Shown: positions 46,765 through 59,440, counted from the first letter of the stretch. The stretch is DNA of 64,000 bases from Melastoma dodecandrum (GCA_029817715.1 JARUPY010000290.1:4464001-4528000), one strand, 5' to 3'. Made by a program: numbers and translations. Notes: generated from the sequence alone by a model not told the origin.

Positions 46765-48741
46765 GCGGATAGATAAAAGAGTGATACTGGGGCATCTGCC
46801 TTCAAGGAAAAGGAGGGAGACATTTCTGTAGCCATGGCTATTCCTGTACTTCCTAGATTTAGAGGCCGTTTCTTTATACAAGTGCGTTATGTTGTACCAT
46901 CAAGTTGATGAATTGGGTGGATGGATTTCAGTTCATACAAAAAAGAAAAGCCGATGGCAGAGAATTTTAATGAAGTTTCCCTGGACAATTCACCCTTAGA
47001 CTTTCCTTCCTTATCCGTGCACATTTACTAGGACTATCTGTTCTCGCCGCGGATCGTTAATTATGTCACGTCATCGTACTATCTAATGCAATTCTGGAGT
47101 TCAACTCGAGTAAGAAACTCATAGCTTGTCTAACCAAATCTCATTCCGACTCCTTGGCATCTCGCGGAGAATGTGAAGGCTTCCCTGGTGGTGGTCATCT
47201 CCCCTTTGAAGATCGTGCTCACTGATGTATGTCGCAATTCTCTGTGATACAAAATCATTCATTTCATGGCCATTGTGAGAAACTTTTCCCCGAAGCCTGA
47301 GAAAGGGTAAGAGAGGACCTCAAAATCGCAACTAGTTAAAATGAAAAGACCCCACGATTTGTTGATCAAAATGAACCTGAAGAGAAGGATCGAGTTTTTT
47401 CCCGTCGTCCTGCTGAATGGCATTGAATCCGAAGTGATGCGAGGAATTCGTTTCATGGAACACCCGTTGCGACAAAACAATGAGGTTGGCAGAAAGCAAT
47501 TTCTTTATCAGGGAGTCTGAGGATTCCATTGATATCGATCAGGATCGAGAACCGTCTCTTTCAACTGAGGAGTATGTGGCAGAAACTCAAGAAATCCTAC
47601 AACTACGGCAACGCGCATCTCGTCTCGTGACATGGATCGAAAAGACCTGTGGCTCAAAGAAACAGAGAGGAAGCTGGATTCAAGAACCTCAGACCTCCAC
47701 TATATTTGCCATGAAGTCGACGAAAGTAGGCGAAGCTCTGCTTCCGACATAACACTCAGGCGCTCAAATCTAACTTCGATGGTTGGATTCCTAATCCTGA
47801 CCCAACGAGGCTCGGAAATGGGGGAAAAGAAGTGCTAAAAGCGCATCGCGTGCAACGTTCCGCGACCCTGAGTAGTGGACGTCGATCTCATTGGACTCCA
47901 CTTCTGGAGGTAGTGAGTAGATCCGTCTTCTGAGTAGGTCGGCCCACTTGAGGGCCTCCTCGCCGTCCCCGTTCCTGGATGACATGGGAATGGCCCAATG
48001 GGCTCTGTTGAGCCCACGTGCCTGAATCTGGGCTGAGGCACGGGAAAACTCCGACACCATATTCGAAAAAGTAGACGGTCTCCGGTAACACTTGATACAA
48101 GAATTCCCAAATCACAAACCTTGTTCATCCTGAATGGGCGTTCCTTGAGATTTATTCCATGCATCATGACTATGAGCCATCATCGTCAATTGGCTGAAGT
48201 TTCATCGGAAGAATCTTCCAATGAAAAAGAAGTTCAAGATCTGTCTGGATATAAGGGATTGGGGGGTTTTCCGGTTGGTATTAAAAAAATTCGAAGGCTC
48301 CCAGATTTTGACCAGATTTCTTTAATTCCATGGTTGGCTGACTTGCCGGAGCGTAACTCTTTTTTTTTTAAAAAAAAAAAAACTATATCTCAAATGTGTT
48401 GGAGTTTGGCCATCACTCATCTTAACATAAAATCATAAAAATGAGTTTGGATAGTTTGTTTAATGGTGAATTCATATACTACTCTTTCGTGGTTTCCCAA
48501 TGTAGTTGACATTCATGTCTGAAGTAAAGTAGCCTCTACCCTTTTTGCTTCACTATGTTCTTTGGGTTGGTGGGTTAATCAAAGTAATTAATTGACAGGA
48601 CTGACACTCGGCCGACCATCCCAGTAAAGAAAGAGGAAGTCAGCTAAAGGCCGCCCATCAAATAATCATTATATATAAAACCCTTGCACCATGCTTATTT
48701 TTTAAACAAATAGTAATTAAAAAAAATTACTTTAAAAAATG
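46765..48741. other. Intergenic; unassigned minus-strand open frames
   Basis: The first ~200 bp are the NTT 3' flank. On the minus strand, open stretches at 47332-47529 and 47791-48060 have reasonable composition (for example LSANLIVLSQRVFHETNSS, and DLLRRRIYSLPPEVESNEID) but end in stops and change frame. They resemble decayed coding sequence without a family I can name. An oligo-T/oligo-A palindrome lies at 48360-48381. Confidence 0.3.
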
Positions 48742-48986
48742 GTGTGTTTAGTTTAAAAATGAAGATGAGAAGAAAAAAAAAGAATAAAATGAGCAAGAGA
48801 ATGAGCATTCTCTATTATGAGCTAGAAAATACTCATTCCCTTGCTCATTCCATTCCCCTCCCCTTCTCTTTTTCATTTTACAACTAAACAAACTATTATT
48901 TTGAGCAATTCTCTATCTAATTACTATATATTTTTCTTCATCTCATTTCATTCTCTTCGGAATTTTATTTCGGAAACCAAACGCAC
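48742..48986. mobile_element. MITE-like element with internal hairpin
   Basis: Left end GTGTGTTTAGTTT and right-end complement GTGCGTTTGGTTT are imperfect inverted repeats. Inside, AATGAGCAAGAGAATGAG (48788-48805) pairs with CTCATTCCCTTGCTCATT (48832-48849) with one mismatch. Size about 245 bp, AT-rich and non-coding. The ends recall PIF/Harbinger- or hAT-type MITEs. Superfamily unproven. Confidence 0.5.
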
Positions 48987-49873
48987 TCTTAATTTCCTTG
49001 TCTACCTACTCTTTTAAAATAACTTCCCCTTGGTTTCCTTTACCCAGTATAAAATATTCTTCCCCCGTGAAGGAATCCTACGAACTAACACTGTCTCGTC
49101 CCCTTTCGTGTTTGTAAAGTCGAGAAAAACTAATTCTTTTAAGGGCCCGGGAATTTTGTTCGAATCCACCCGCAGTACACGTTGGACTAACTTATTAGGT
49201 AATCGGTGAGTTGAGGTATATACCTAAATTGTATTAGGTGGGAAAAAATTGTAAAATAGGTCGAAATTACATTTATAATGCCTCGAAGTCGAATTTATAA
49301 AGTCCGATGAAGGGTGTCAAACTTATAAAATCCGACTTTCAAAAACTCCCTTAAGAAAATAGTACAAAGTCTCGATGAGTTAGAACATATTACGACGGTA
49401 CTGACGAGACACGTTTATTTTTAAGTTGGGAGAAACATACGAAATCCCCCGAAATCTAGTTATAAAAAACCAAAACTTTTTTTTGTATTTATTGAACTAT
49501 AAAAAAAAAAGAATTTACGTCTATAATTAATATAATTAATAGAGCGTCTTTCGTAGTAAGAGTAATGTCTGAGATCTTAGTCCAACACCAAAAACAAAAA
49601 ATTGTATCCATTATTATTTATTATTATGTCGTCTCTTGTCGAAGAGCATACGTTTGTTGGAAAAGGACAATCAAACAGAACAGAAGGAGAATTTTTTTTT
49701 TTAAGAAAAATAATGAACATTACATAATATGAGGATTTTGTTTCTAGGAATCATGCCCCTATAAAAAGGCCCTTCCCTCCCTCGTATGGCTTTTGCAATC
49801 TCACTCGGACTCACCGTCTCCGACCACCATATCACTATTTGTCTGGTTGTGTCTGAGCGCGTCCTTTTCCGAC

Positions 49874-51053
49874 ATGACGGGGGTAGCAGCAGCGGAGACT
49901 GAGGGCCAGATTCCTGTGGTTGGCTTCGCTATGGACAACTTCAACCCGGGGACGGATGCGTGGAATCACGCGCGTGAGGTTGTTGTACGTGCCCTTGAGG
50001 AAAACGGCTGCTTCATCGCAGACTTCGGGGACAGCATCCTTCCAGGGCTCCACGATGCCATCTTTACGGCCACCCAGGAGCTGTTCGACCTTCCGCATGA
50101 GACCAAGGTCCTGAATACCAACTTCAAGCCCTCCCATGGTTACATCCCAAGAGTCCCCGGGACACCGCTAGTCGAAGGGACGAACATCGATGGGGCCGAG
50201 AAGCTGGGGGAGTGCGAGAAATTCACCGGGCTCATGTGGCCTTCTGGGAATGAACGTTTCTGGTATGGATCCCCTCAGCTGTTTATAAAAATATGATAAA
50301 ATAAACATTACGTACGCTCGTTTCAAGTATAATATATCCACAACTACTTGTTGCTTGTTTGTTTGTGTGTATTTCCTATTTTTTTTTCTGGTCTTGCAGC
50401 GAAACTGTGCATTCCTACTCCAAGTTTATCGTAGAGATAGAGAAGATGGTGATGAGGATGATCGCGGAGAGCTACGGAGTCGAAGGTTTCTACGACGATT
50501 ACCTTAAATCGTCGACTTACCTGTTGCGGTTCCTGAAGTACAAGAATCCCCAGCTGGACTACAACCCCATCGCCCACACAGACAAGAGCTTCCTGTCCTA
50601 CCTCCACCAGGACAAGGTACGAGGTTTGGAGATCATGACCAAGAACGGCAGCTGGTTCACCTACGAGCCATCTCCCACTTCCTTCATGGTCATGGCGGGC
50701 GACGCCTGCGTGGTAAAGCATCGATCTGGAAATCCCGGTTAAAAAGTTGTTACCGATCACAACGTGTCATTGATGCTTTCTTTTCTTGTTCCTGACTCCA
50801 TCTAAAGGCATGGAGCAACGGCAGGATCAAGGCGTGCTACCACCGAGTGGCTGTCCCGGAGGAGAAGACGAGGTACTCGGTCGGGACGTTCTCGTACAAA
50901 ACTGGTAACATCGAGACCCCAGAGGAGCTCATCGACGAGCAACACCCCCGGCAGTACAAGCCCTTCAACCACGTGGATTTCCTCTGCTACTACGACTCCA
51001 AGACCAATCCCAACAAGGCCGAGAGCTTGATCAAATCCTATTGCGGCGTTTAA
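49874..51053 (+). CDS. 2-oxoglutarate/Fe(II)-dependent dioxygenase, AOP-like, copy 1
   Basis: Exons 49874-50262, 50400-50712 and 50808-51053 give 315 residues. The N-terminal half has IPVVGFAMDNFNPGTDAW, ALEENGCFIADF and LFDLPHETKV. The double-stranded beta-helix core has the iron triad HTD (in PIAHTDKSFLSYLHQD) plus the His of CYHRV, and the 2-oxoglutarate-binding Arg/Ser of TRYSVGTF. The YKPFNHVDF and C-terminal YCGV tail are typical of the AOP1/2/3-related DOXC group, many of which are uncharacterised outside Brassicales. The start ATG follows an upstream in-frame TTG that is not a plant start. First member of a head-to-tail array. The substrate cannot be predicted. Confidence 0.92.
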
Positions 51054-51892
51054 TCTAGAAAGAAGAACGAGAATACGTGTACTCGACCACCTCCTCTTTC
51101 TTCGTTTAACATCATAAAACATCATGTGAGTGACCGACCTCGTTCCCGGAGGTTTCACACGAAGTCGGTGTATGTAAGCTTTAACATTTAATAAGAATAA
51201 ATAATAATTTAAAAGCGTGACGTAAACGAGGCGTAAATGACCATTCAACGTCATCATTATGCAAGCCTTTAGGCCCATTGGGCCGTTTGATCCTCACGTG
51301 TCCATAGCTTTGAACTTTAGGCCCATGTTTTTTGACGGCCTTTTTGGCCCATCTTACCATACATAGGAAATTATTGCGTACTCGGAGTAATGTAACCTAA
51401 AATCACTCCGATGGCACGTTGAAAGCTTACCGAGTGACCTAAAAAATTAACTGTGAATATATGACATGGCTCCGGGTTGTGATCGTGTGCACAGTCGAAT
51501 CCGATATAGAGTTGGTCGCCTTTGGACCATTTGTTCATCAACCTACAACAATAATTGTAGATGTATAACGACGACCCTGCCATCGTTATCTACTATTCGT
51601 AATCTCACGTCGATAATCATCCGGCACAGTGCGGGGACAGATTCTTATGTCACCCGACTTCACGGGTAACGAAGTCTCGTGTCAGATTTATTCAAATCAC
51701 ATATAAAAAAAAAGACTATTTGACATGTCGTCCGTCTTAAATAATGACATTTTATTTATTATAAATCATAATGATGATGATGTTACTTCCTTTCCTCTTC
51801 TTTTAAATAACAAGGTGAGCACAACTGGAGGATTCAATTTCCGAATTCTATCTTAAGTCCCAAAGAGAAGGAAAGATCATTTTTTTTTTCCC

Positions 51893-53092
51893 ATGGGATC
51901 TTTGACGGCGACGCCACTCCCTGTTGTTAACCTGACCGGCGGAACCGAGGCGCTGTCCCCGAGGTCGAGTTCCTGGAACGCCGTGTCCAAGGAGATCATC
52001 AGTGCTCTTGAGGAGCACGGAGGTTTCGTGGCGATTTATGACCGAGTCCCCCAGGAGCTCCCTCCCGCCATCTTCTCCGACATGATGAGGCTTTTCCAGC
52101 TCCCCCATGAGACCAAGATCAAGAACGTCAGCGAGAAATCGGGCCACGGATACATTAACAAAGCTTCCAACGTTCCCCTACACGAAGGCATGGGAATCGA
52201 TGGCGCAACGGATTTGGAGGAGTGCCGGAAGTTCATGGAGCTCATGTGGACGAACGGGGATGATGCTTTTGCGTACGTATTTGATGCCCCGGAGTAATTG
52301 ATGTGATAACTCGTCTCAGACCTTTCGGTTTTGTGAAAAGGTTGCCACTAAAATAGGGCAAACCCAATTCCTACATCGAAAATGTAAAAAATCCGGCCTT
52401 CGTATATATTATAACAGGCTTTGATTGTGTTTCTTTCAGCGAGAACGTGAATGCCTACGCAAAGAAGGTGGCTGAGCTCGAGCAGACGGTGGTGAGGGTC
52501 CTGTTCGAAAGCTACGGGCTGGGGAAGCACTACTCTGCTCACCTCGAAGCGACTACTTATCTCCTTAGGTTGCTAACTTACAAGAAACAGGACAACGATG
52601 AGGATAACTTGGCGTTCGTCAGCCACACCGACAAGAGCTTTATTTCGATACTCCATCAGAACAACGTCAAGGGCTTGGAACTGAGGACGAAAGATGGAGA
52701 CTGGGTACCCTTCGAGCCCTTGCCTTCATCTTTCGTGGTACTGGCTGGCGATCTATCGATGGTAACGGCATTATATAGAATATATACTCATCTCTTTTAA
52801 TCATTTCTACAATCATACCCCGAGATGATTCAAATCCGAGCAGGCGTGGAGCAACGAAAGGATCAAATCACTCTACCATCGCGTAACCATGAGAGGAAAG
52901 GAAACGAGGTACTCACTCGGGCTATTCTCATTCCAAAATGGGATGACGGAAGTACCGAAGGAGCTCGTAGACGAGGATCACCCCTTGCTGTACAAGCCAT
53001 TCAATTATCAGGACCTCCTCCGCTTCTATGACACACTCGAGCCGAAGCTTAAGGCCGGCCACACCGTTGTCAAAATGTTCTGCGGCATCTGA
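51893..53092 (+). CDS. 2-oxoglutarate/Fe(II)-dependent dioxygenase, AOP-like, copy 2
   Basis: Exons 51893-52272, 52440-52761 and 52844-53092 give 316 residues, with intron positions and phases identical to copy 1. Present are LPVVNLTGGTEAL, ALEEHGGFVAIYDRV, LFQLPHETKIKN, the iron ligands in VSHTDKSFISILHQ and LYHRV, and the RYSLGLF 2-oxoglutarate site. The end is KMFCGI. The VPKELVDEDHPLLYKPFNY tail matches the other copies. It lies about 840 bp after copy 1 and looks intact. The protein has clearly diverged from copy 1, so the duplication is not very recent. Confidence 0.92.
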
Positions 53093-53381
53093 GTCGTGTT
53101 AGTGTTTCACACGTACTAATAGCCTAAATACAGCCCCCTGTGGTGTGATTGATTTGGTGTAATAATCTGGGCGCGTACATTTTCTCCTAATTTGTGGTTT
53201 CCCCTCATTGTAAGATTCCATCTTATGCTCTGTTTTCCGTTTGAGTAACCGACCACCTTAATTTTCGCGAACTAGTCTCATGCCAGAGATAACTGGATGC
53301 ATATTCCAATGGCCACCAACGAACGTTCATCTCCGACATGCTATCGGAGCCGGATTTGTTTCGCGGTGACTGTTCGACCGG

Positions 53382-53515
53382 TGTTAGGGAATAGTCCCAC
53401 ACCGAATAGAAACAAGTCTGGGCCATTGCATATAATGAGTTGGGACCGTTCACCTAATTATTAGCTTTTAGGTGAAGGGGTAACCAAACCACGATTTCTA
53501 ACATGGTATCAGAGC
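53382..53515 (+). mobile_element. Short LTR plus primer-binding site (TRIM-like remnant)
   Basis: A 122-bp unit (53382-53503) starts TGTTAGGGAATAG and ends TTTCTAACA, giving matched TGTTAG/CTAACA ends. TGGTATCAGAGC follows immediately at 53504-53515, the initiator-Met tRNA complement used as primer-binding site by many plant LTR elements. Such a tiny LTR fits a terminal-repeat retrotransposon in miniature. A second LTR was not found downstream, so this copy looks truncated. Confidence 0.7.
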
Positions 53516-53930
53516 CAAGTTAGTTCCGTCGGACAAAGATTCCGAACGAAGATACCCCACCTCCGGACAAAAGATCCGATGTGGGACTATGGAGAGGTGG
53601 AAAATTAAAAATATAGCCAAAGGAAGGAGCATAGCATGTAATAAACAAAATGGCCAGGAACACTCAAAATTTAATAAATAGATTTAAAATTTGTGATTCA
53701 AACACGATTTAATAATATATAATGGCCGATGGAAGATGAGCCATTTTCCACTTTTTCCTTTGGATTCCATTAGTCTAATCCCCCTGCCTAACATCATCCC
53801 CTCACCTGGCATCTCAAAGATGGCTTCGCTTGACTCGTCCAGTATTGGAGTCATCGACTTCACCACCCGAGACCTCAAGCCTGGCACGGAAAGCTTCAAT
53901 CTCTTAACGACGAACAAACTGTAAGGATGC

Positions 53931-55223
53931 AAACAATACAGATGATCTTAACTTCACCGCGACGAGGCACTCTCTTTAAGGAATATTTACCCCCACTATA
54001 AAGTTAAAGATGAGAAGTTGTATGCAAATATCCATCCAGAAGCAATGAAAAAAAGAACAAACATGTCGATCATGCATGACCGAGTGTTCCAACAAGAAAT
54101 CTCAAAGGGAAATGGTTATTGGAGTTTTGGAGTTATGTTAATACATTATTTTACCCACACATGTTTAATGTGTATATATAGGCTAACGATAGTTTCAAAC
54201 AATTTTTGAAGCGAAGACACATGACCTTCTGGTCATTAGAAATCACTAACTAACCGTTTTGCATGAGGAGATGCGATCCTTCATCACTAACAAATGTAAC
54301 CTTTCACTATAAGAGACAACTCTTCATGAAGGGATGTGCCACAAACGACAGTTGTGACTCATGCACCTTCAAAGGAAACGACACCATGACTGGGTATGTT
54401 TATTGTTTCCCTTGTTAAGAGACACCACCCTTCATAGAAGTATTTTCGTCGCTAATATTTTCCTCCTCAAAATGTTGATATCGCCTGTAAGATAACTTAG
54501 ATGCATTCGTCGCTTGTCAAATTACTCGGATGCATCTATTGGATCAGACGGATGCATCTATTGGATCATACGGATGCATCCATTATTATTCTGTTCAATA
54601 ATGTCGAACATTCCAATATCCGGTAACAACTCCAACTCTTTCAACGGGGTGATACATGTTAACTCTAAGAAATTAGAGTTATATGTCTCATTTAGAAACC
54701 TAATTAATGATAGATATCCGACATTTATTGGCATATATAGTTAGTTGCATGTTATTTTCGGGTTAGTTGTTTTGTTTGGATATGTTTTGCACTTGTGAGG
54801 TTCTTTGCAGGAAAAGGGGTTGATACGACGGGAAATCTATGTCGAGGAAGACATCTTAAAGGAGGAGTGACAAGACGGTAGATGGTAGAGTTGCTGAGAG
54901 GGAAGCTGTGGACAGGAAGTTTCGTGCAGCCACACGAGGATTTCGTGCAGTCACAAGACGAGAAGATCTTTTTATAATATTTCCAAATCTTTTGGGTATT
55001 TTGGGAAAGATTTACCCTACATATAAAAGGGTTTCAAAACGTCAAACTAGAAGGGGGAGGCGACCTAGACGACGGCTAAGGAAGAGAGATTGGAGAAGAC
55101 GATGGAGATTATTCTTTCTTTTATTTTCTTGTTTCGCTTGTCTGCTAGGATGCTGAACTAAATCTTTTATCTAGGACGGTGATGAACCGACTCGTGTAAT
55201 GATTGTCTAAACTCTTTTCGGAG
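53931..55223 (+). other. Inserted, LTR-like non-coding DNA inside dioxygenase copy 3
   Basis: No coding sequence. The part from 53931 to about 54650 has the look of a Copia LTR, with TATATATAGG near 54173 and repeated 'ATGAAGGGATGTG'-type phrases. Around 54525-54595 a unit CGGATGCATC(T/C)ATTGGATCA is tandemly repeated. The stretch from about 54657 to 55223 may be the distal part of the 5' LTR of the Athila-like element. Boundaries are uncertain. Confidence 0.4.
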
Positions 55224-55857
55224 TCAATTCATGAAGTGTCACGTTTGCTTATATTCTCTTGTGCTTAATGCTTGCATATTGGGTTGATCGTCGATTTGTT
55301 CGATTTCTTATCCTTTAGTAGACTCGAGAGAGGAACTTAGGGTTAGAAGAGGGAGAATATAACCTAGGTTAAGTATGAGAGATCAGGTTAACTCAGAGGG
55401 GTATAGAGATATACACTCGTAGGTAACCGAGATAACAATTGGCACTTAAAACGATTATAGTTGTTCGTGCATCGCTATAGAGATATAGGTTTACGGATAA
55501 TCTATAATTCATCGTTACAAACTCGAGAGAGGTCTAACGAACAATAAGAATTGTGGTTAGTAAATGGGAAACTGAGAGAATTGAGGAAGAGAGAGTGCCG
55601 ATGATTCACGAACGATAGGGGATTCATAGTCCTAAGTTTTTTCTCATCCATTGATCTATTCTACACTTGCTTTTATTTAGTTATTACTTTCATTCTTGAA
55701 TCAAATCTTTTAAACAATTAAATCTTCACTGGCTAGATTAAGACTTGTTAGATTGATAATAGGCAAACTATTCTGAACAATCTCCGTGGGAACGACTTTT
55801 ACTCACTACTTTATTACTTGTGCGACCCGTATACTTGCGTGTGCGTTTCTGCGAACA
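55224..55857 (+). repeat. 5' LTR portion (634 bp shared with 3' copy)
   Basis: Ends ...GCGTTTCTGCGAACA, five or six bases before the primer-binding site, as expected for a 5' LTR. The homologous copy is at 59443-60076. Confidence 0.85.
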
Positions 55858-55863
55858 AGTTTT

Positions 55864-55881
55864 TGGCGCCGTTGCCGGGGA
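55864..55881 (+). promoter_or_regulatory. Retrotransposon primer-binding site
   Basis: TGGCGCCGTTGCCGGGGA is the tRNA-complementary primer site typical of Athila/Tat elements, lying just after the 5' LTR. Confidence 0.85.
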
Positions 55882-55960
55882 TTGTGCCGAAATTTATTTT
55901 GTTATTATTTTTCAATTATCAAGTGCTTAAATTTAGTCACCGTTTACATTTTGCAGGTGT

Positions 55961-57292
55961 ATGCGACACTGTAGAAGTGAAAACGAGCTACTCTTTGACC
56001 CTGAGATTGAGCGAACTTTTCGGATATTGAGAAGAGGTCAAAAGAAATCAATGGCGAACGCAAATAATCGTCTAAATGTTGAAGATCCGCAACAAAGACG
56101 GACGATGCGGGAATATGCACAACCAACTCCACAAAATCATGCAGGATTCCTCCGTCCAGAAATACAAGCAGACACGTTTGAGATTAAGCCATCTATTATT
56201 CATATGATTGAAAATTCTAATTTTGGTGGTTTGATAAATGAAGATCCACATTGGCACCTGACACGTTTTGAGGATTTGTGTGCAACTTTCAGGTATAATG
56301 GAGTAACAGCAGAAGCAATCAAGTTGAGGCTATTTCCATTCTCACTTCGGGATAAAGCCAGATCGTGGTTATATTCGCTGCCCGGTGAATCAGTCAGCTC
56401 GTGGGATGATCTCAGAAAGCATTTCTTGTCCAAGTACTACCCACCGAGCAGGACTGTAAAAATAAGGAATGATATCACCTCATTTCACCAACTACCCAAT
56501 GAATCTATGTATGAAGCATGGGACAGATTCAAGGAGTTGCAAAGGTTATGTCCCCACCACGACATACCTAAGTGGATGTTGGTTCAAAGCTTCTATGATG
56601 GGTTAGCGGAGCAACTTCAATCAACGATTGACTCAGCTGCTGGGGGTACAATAATGAACAAAACTCCAGAAGATGCTTTAGAATTGTTCAAAGCAATGGC
56701 AACTAATGGCCAGAGAAGAACACCGGCAAGATGAGGAGGCTATCATCAACTTGACGCCATAACCGCTCTCAGTGCTCAATTGGAAACTCTCACAAAAGAA
56801 ATGGCTGCATTACGCACCTCATCTCAAACATCTAATAATGCTCGTGCTAATTTGCAGGTTATGGAAATGCAAGAATCGGACGAGGTGAATTATGTGGGTG
56901 CCAACAATAGGAACAACCCATTCTCCAACACATATAATCCAGGATGGCGGAATCACCCTAATTTCTCTTGGCGAAATAACCAAGACCATCAAGATCCAAG
57001 CCAACTAAGAACAAACCAACCACCAGGCTTTACAGCTCCAATGCAACAACCCGTAGGTGAGCCCAAATCTAATGTTGAGGATTTGCTGAGACAGGTACTT
57101 GCAAGCAATGAAGAAGTCCGGAAGCAACATGAGGAGACACGGAAGCAGCAAGAATTGATGTTAAAGGACCATGCAACTTCAATCAAACAATTAGAGATGC
57201 AGATAGGTCAAATAGCAGGATCTTTGGTCATGCGACCGCATGGAGCGTTTCCAAGCAACACGGAGCTCAACCCAAAAAATCGGGAGAATTGA
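55961..57292 (+). pseudogene. Athila gag, interrupted by one in-frame stop
   Basis: The frame opens at 55961, reads 257 codons, meets TGA at 56732-56734, and continues in the same frame to 57292. Gag features are HWHLTRFEDLCATFRYNGV, LFPFSLRDKARSWLYSLPGE, SSWDDLRKHFLSKYYPPS and MYEAWDRFKELQRLCPHH. Downstream are ALSAQLETLTKEMAAL, PGWRNHPNFSWRNNQ and a coiled-coil EEVRKQHEETRKQQELM. No CCHC knuckle was seen. This is a degraded structural protein of a plant retrotransposon. Confidence 0.85.
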
Positions 57293-59301
57293 AATGCCAT
57301 TACTCTACGAAATGGAAAGGATCTTGAAGAAGAATTTGAGAGACAAGAGGCTGAAAAGGAACATGCTCGCGAAAGACGACAAAATAAGGTACGTGAGGAA
57401 GAGTCTAGAAAGGACTCCGAACAGCTTGTCGCAGCTACACCGGTACGTACCAATCCTGTTCCTATAGTTCCAAAAATTCCTTTCCCACAAAGACTTAGAA
57501 AACACACTGACGAGCAACAATTTAAGAAATTTTTTGAGGTCTTTAAAAAGCTGCAGATTAACATTCCATTCGCGGAGGCTCTTGAACAAATGCCGAGCTA
57601 CGTAAAGTTTATGAAAGATATTCTTTCGAAGAAAAGGAAGCTCGGTGGTCATGAAACAATCTCTTTAACAGAAGAATGCAGCGCAATCTTACAAAGAAAC
57701 TCCCTCCTAAGCTTAAGGATCCAGGTAAGTTTACCATCCCGTGTAATATTGGGAAGGATTTTTTCGGACATGCCTGATGCGACCAAGGAGCGAGTATCAA
57801 CTTGATGCCATTCTCTGTTTTTGAGAAATTGAATATCGGTGAGGTAAGACCTACATCACTCACTTTACAATTAGCCGGTCGTTCTTATACTTATCCTAAG
57901 GGTATTGTGGAGGATGTTTTGGTGAAGGTTGACAAGTTCATATTTCCTGCTGATTTTGTGATTTTGGACTATGAAGAAGATCGTGAGATCCCCATCATCC
58001 TAGGACGACCGTTCATAGCCACAGGGAGAACGTTAATTGATGTCCAGAAAGGGGAACTGACGATGAGAGTTCATAACCAGGAGGTAACCTTCAATATCTA
58101 TAATGCTTTGAAGATGCCTAATGAATCTGATGAGTGCAGTTACGTAGACATAATTGAAGAAGCCGCCTATGGAACGTTTCTAGAATCTTGTGAGTTGGAG
58201 TTAGAGGACGAAAAGCCACATGAAGATAAACCACATGACGAGGTAATTGAGAAAGAAGATTTGGCATATATACGTCAATTCCAAAGAGTGGAACCTCTTG
58301 ATCGTCCCTCATCGATAGCAAAGCCATCCATTGAAGAGCCTCCAAAGTTAGAACTAAAACCGTTGCCCGAGCATTTGAGGTATTCTTATTTGGGTAAGGA
58401 AAACACTCTTCCAGTTATTATATCATCATCATTGACTAACAAGCAGGAGGAGATGTTGTTACAAGTGCTTCGAGAGCATAAGACAGCCATTGGATGGACA
58501 ATCGCAGACATCAAGGGGATTAGTCCAACACTTTGCATGCACAAGATCGTGTTGAACAATGACAAAAATCCTACGGTGGAGCAACAACGAAGACTAAACC
58601 CGCACATGAAGGAAGTGGTAAGGAAAGAAATTATTAAGTGGCTTGATGCAGGTATTATTTATCCAATATCGGATAGTTCATGGGTGAGTCCAATACAATG
58701 TGTGCCGAAGAAAGGAGGCATGACGGTTGTTGAAAATATCAAAAACGAACTCATCCCAACAAGGACAGTCACGGGCTGGAGAGTATGCATGGACTATCGA
58801 AAACTCAATGCAGCCACATGCAAGGACCACTTCCCACTTCCCTTCATTGATCAGATGCTGGATCGACTTGCAGGTAAAAGTTATTATTGTTTTCTTGACG
58901 GTTATTCTGGTTATAACCAGATAGCAATTGCACCAGAGGATCAGGAAAAGACCACATTCACTTGCCCTTATAGTACGTTTGCTTTTCGCCGAATGCCGTT
59001 TGGTTTATGTAACGCACCTGCTACTTTTCAACGATGTATGACAGCAATCTTTTCTGACATGATTGAGAAGACCATTGAGGTATTCATGGATGATTTTTCC
59101 GTATTCGGATTAACGTTTGAAAACTGTTTAGATAACCTTGAGGCTGTCCTAAATCGTTGTAAAGAGACAAATTTGATTTTAAACTGGGAAAAGTGTCATT
59201 TCATGGTGCGAGAAGGTATTGTCCTTGGCCACATGATTTCTGGGAGCGGTATTGAAGTTGATAAGGCTAAAGTGGAGACAATCGAGAAACTGCCGATTTG
59301 A
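57293..59301 (+). pseudogene. Athila protease and reverse transcriptase, truncated
   Basis: The 57293-57800 part is frameshifted; its PR block reads FPQRLRKHTDEQQFKKFFEV and a D-Q-G-A-S (for the usual D-x-G-A-S) protease motif just before 57802. From 57802 the frame is open for 499 codons: INLMPFSVFEKL, PIILGRPFIATGRTLIDVQ, then RT with TVTGWRVCMDYRKLNAAT, YSGYNQIAIAPEDQEKTTFT and the catalytic FMDD at 59083-59094. It ends in a stop at 59299-59301 created by a 46-bp duplication. RNase H and integrase are absent. It has no role for the host that I can see. Confidence 0.88.
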
Positions 59302-59440
59302 AGTTGATAAGGCTAAAGTGGAGACAATCGAGAAACTGCCGATTTTAAACTGGGAAAAGTGTCATTTCATGGTGCGAGAAGGTATTGTCCTTGGCCACAT
59401 GATTTCTGGGAGCGGTATTGAAGTTGATAAGGCTAAAGTG
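59179..59440 (+). repeat. Local duplications at the RT/LTR junction
   Basis: A 46-bp unit is tandemly repeated (59253-59298 and 59299-59344). A 96-bp segment at 59179-59274 recurs at 59345-59440. The second copy runs directly into LTR sequence. This pattern fits template switching during reverse transcription or a repair event, and an assembly error must be excluded. Confidence 0.9.

Noticed and set aside
49150..49175. TTCGAATCC-like box suggesting a tRNA gene
   Set aside because: No acceptor or anticodon stems could be paired around it; no convincing tRNA was found in the window.
54525..54595. Short regularly spaced repeats resembling a CRISPR-like array
   Set aside because: Only three imperfect, directly abutting units in LTR-like plant DNA; an ordinary tandem repeat.
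57802..59301. Intact reverse transcriptase as a possible domesticated host gene
   Set aside because: It is flanked by LTRs, a PBS and broken gag of one Athila element and ends at a duplication-made stop.
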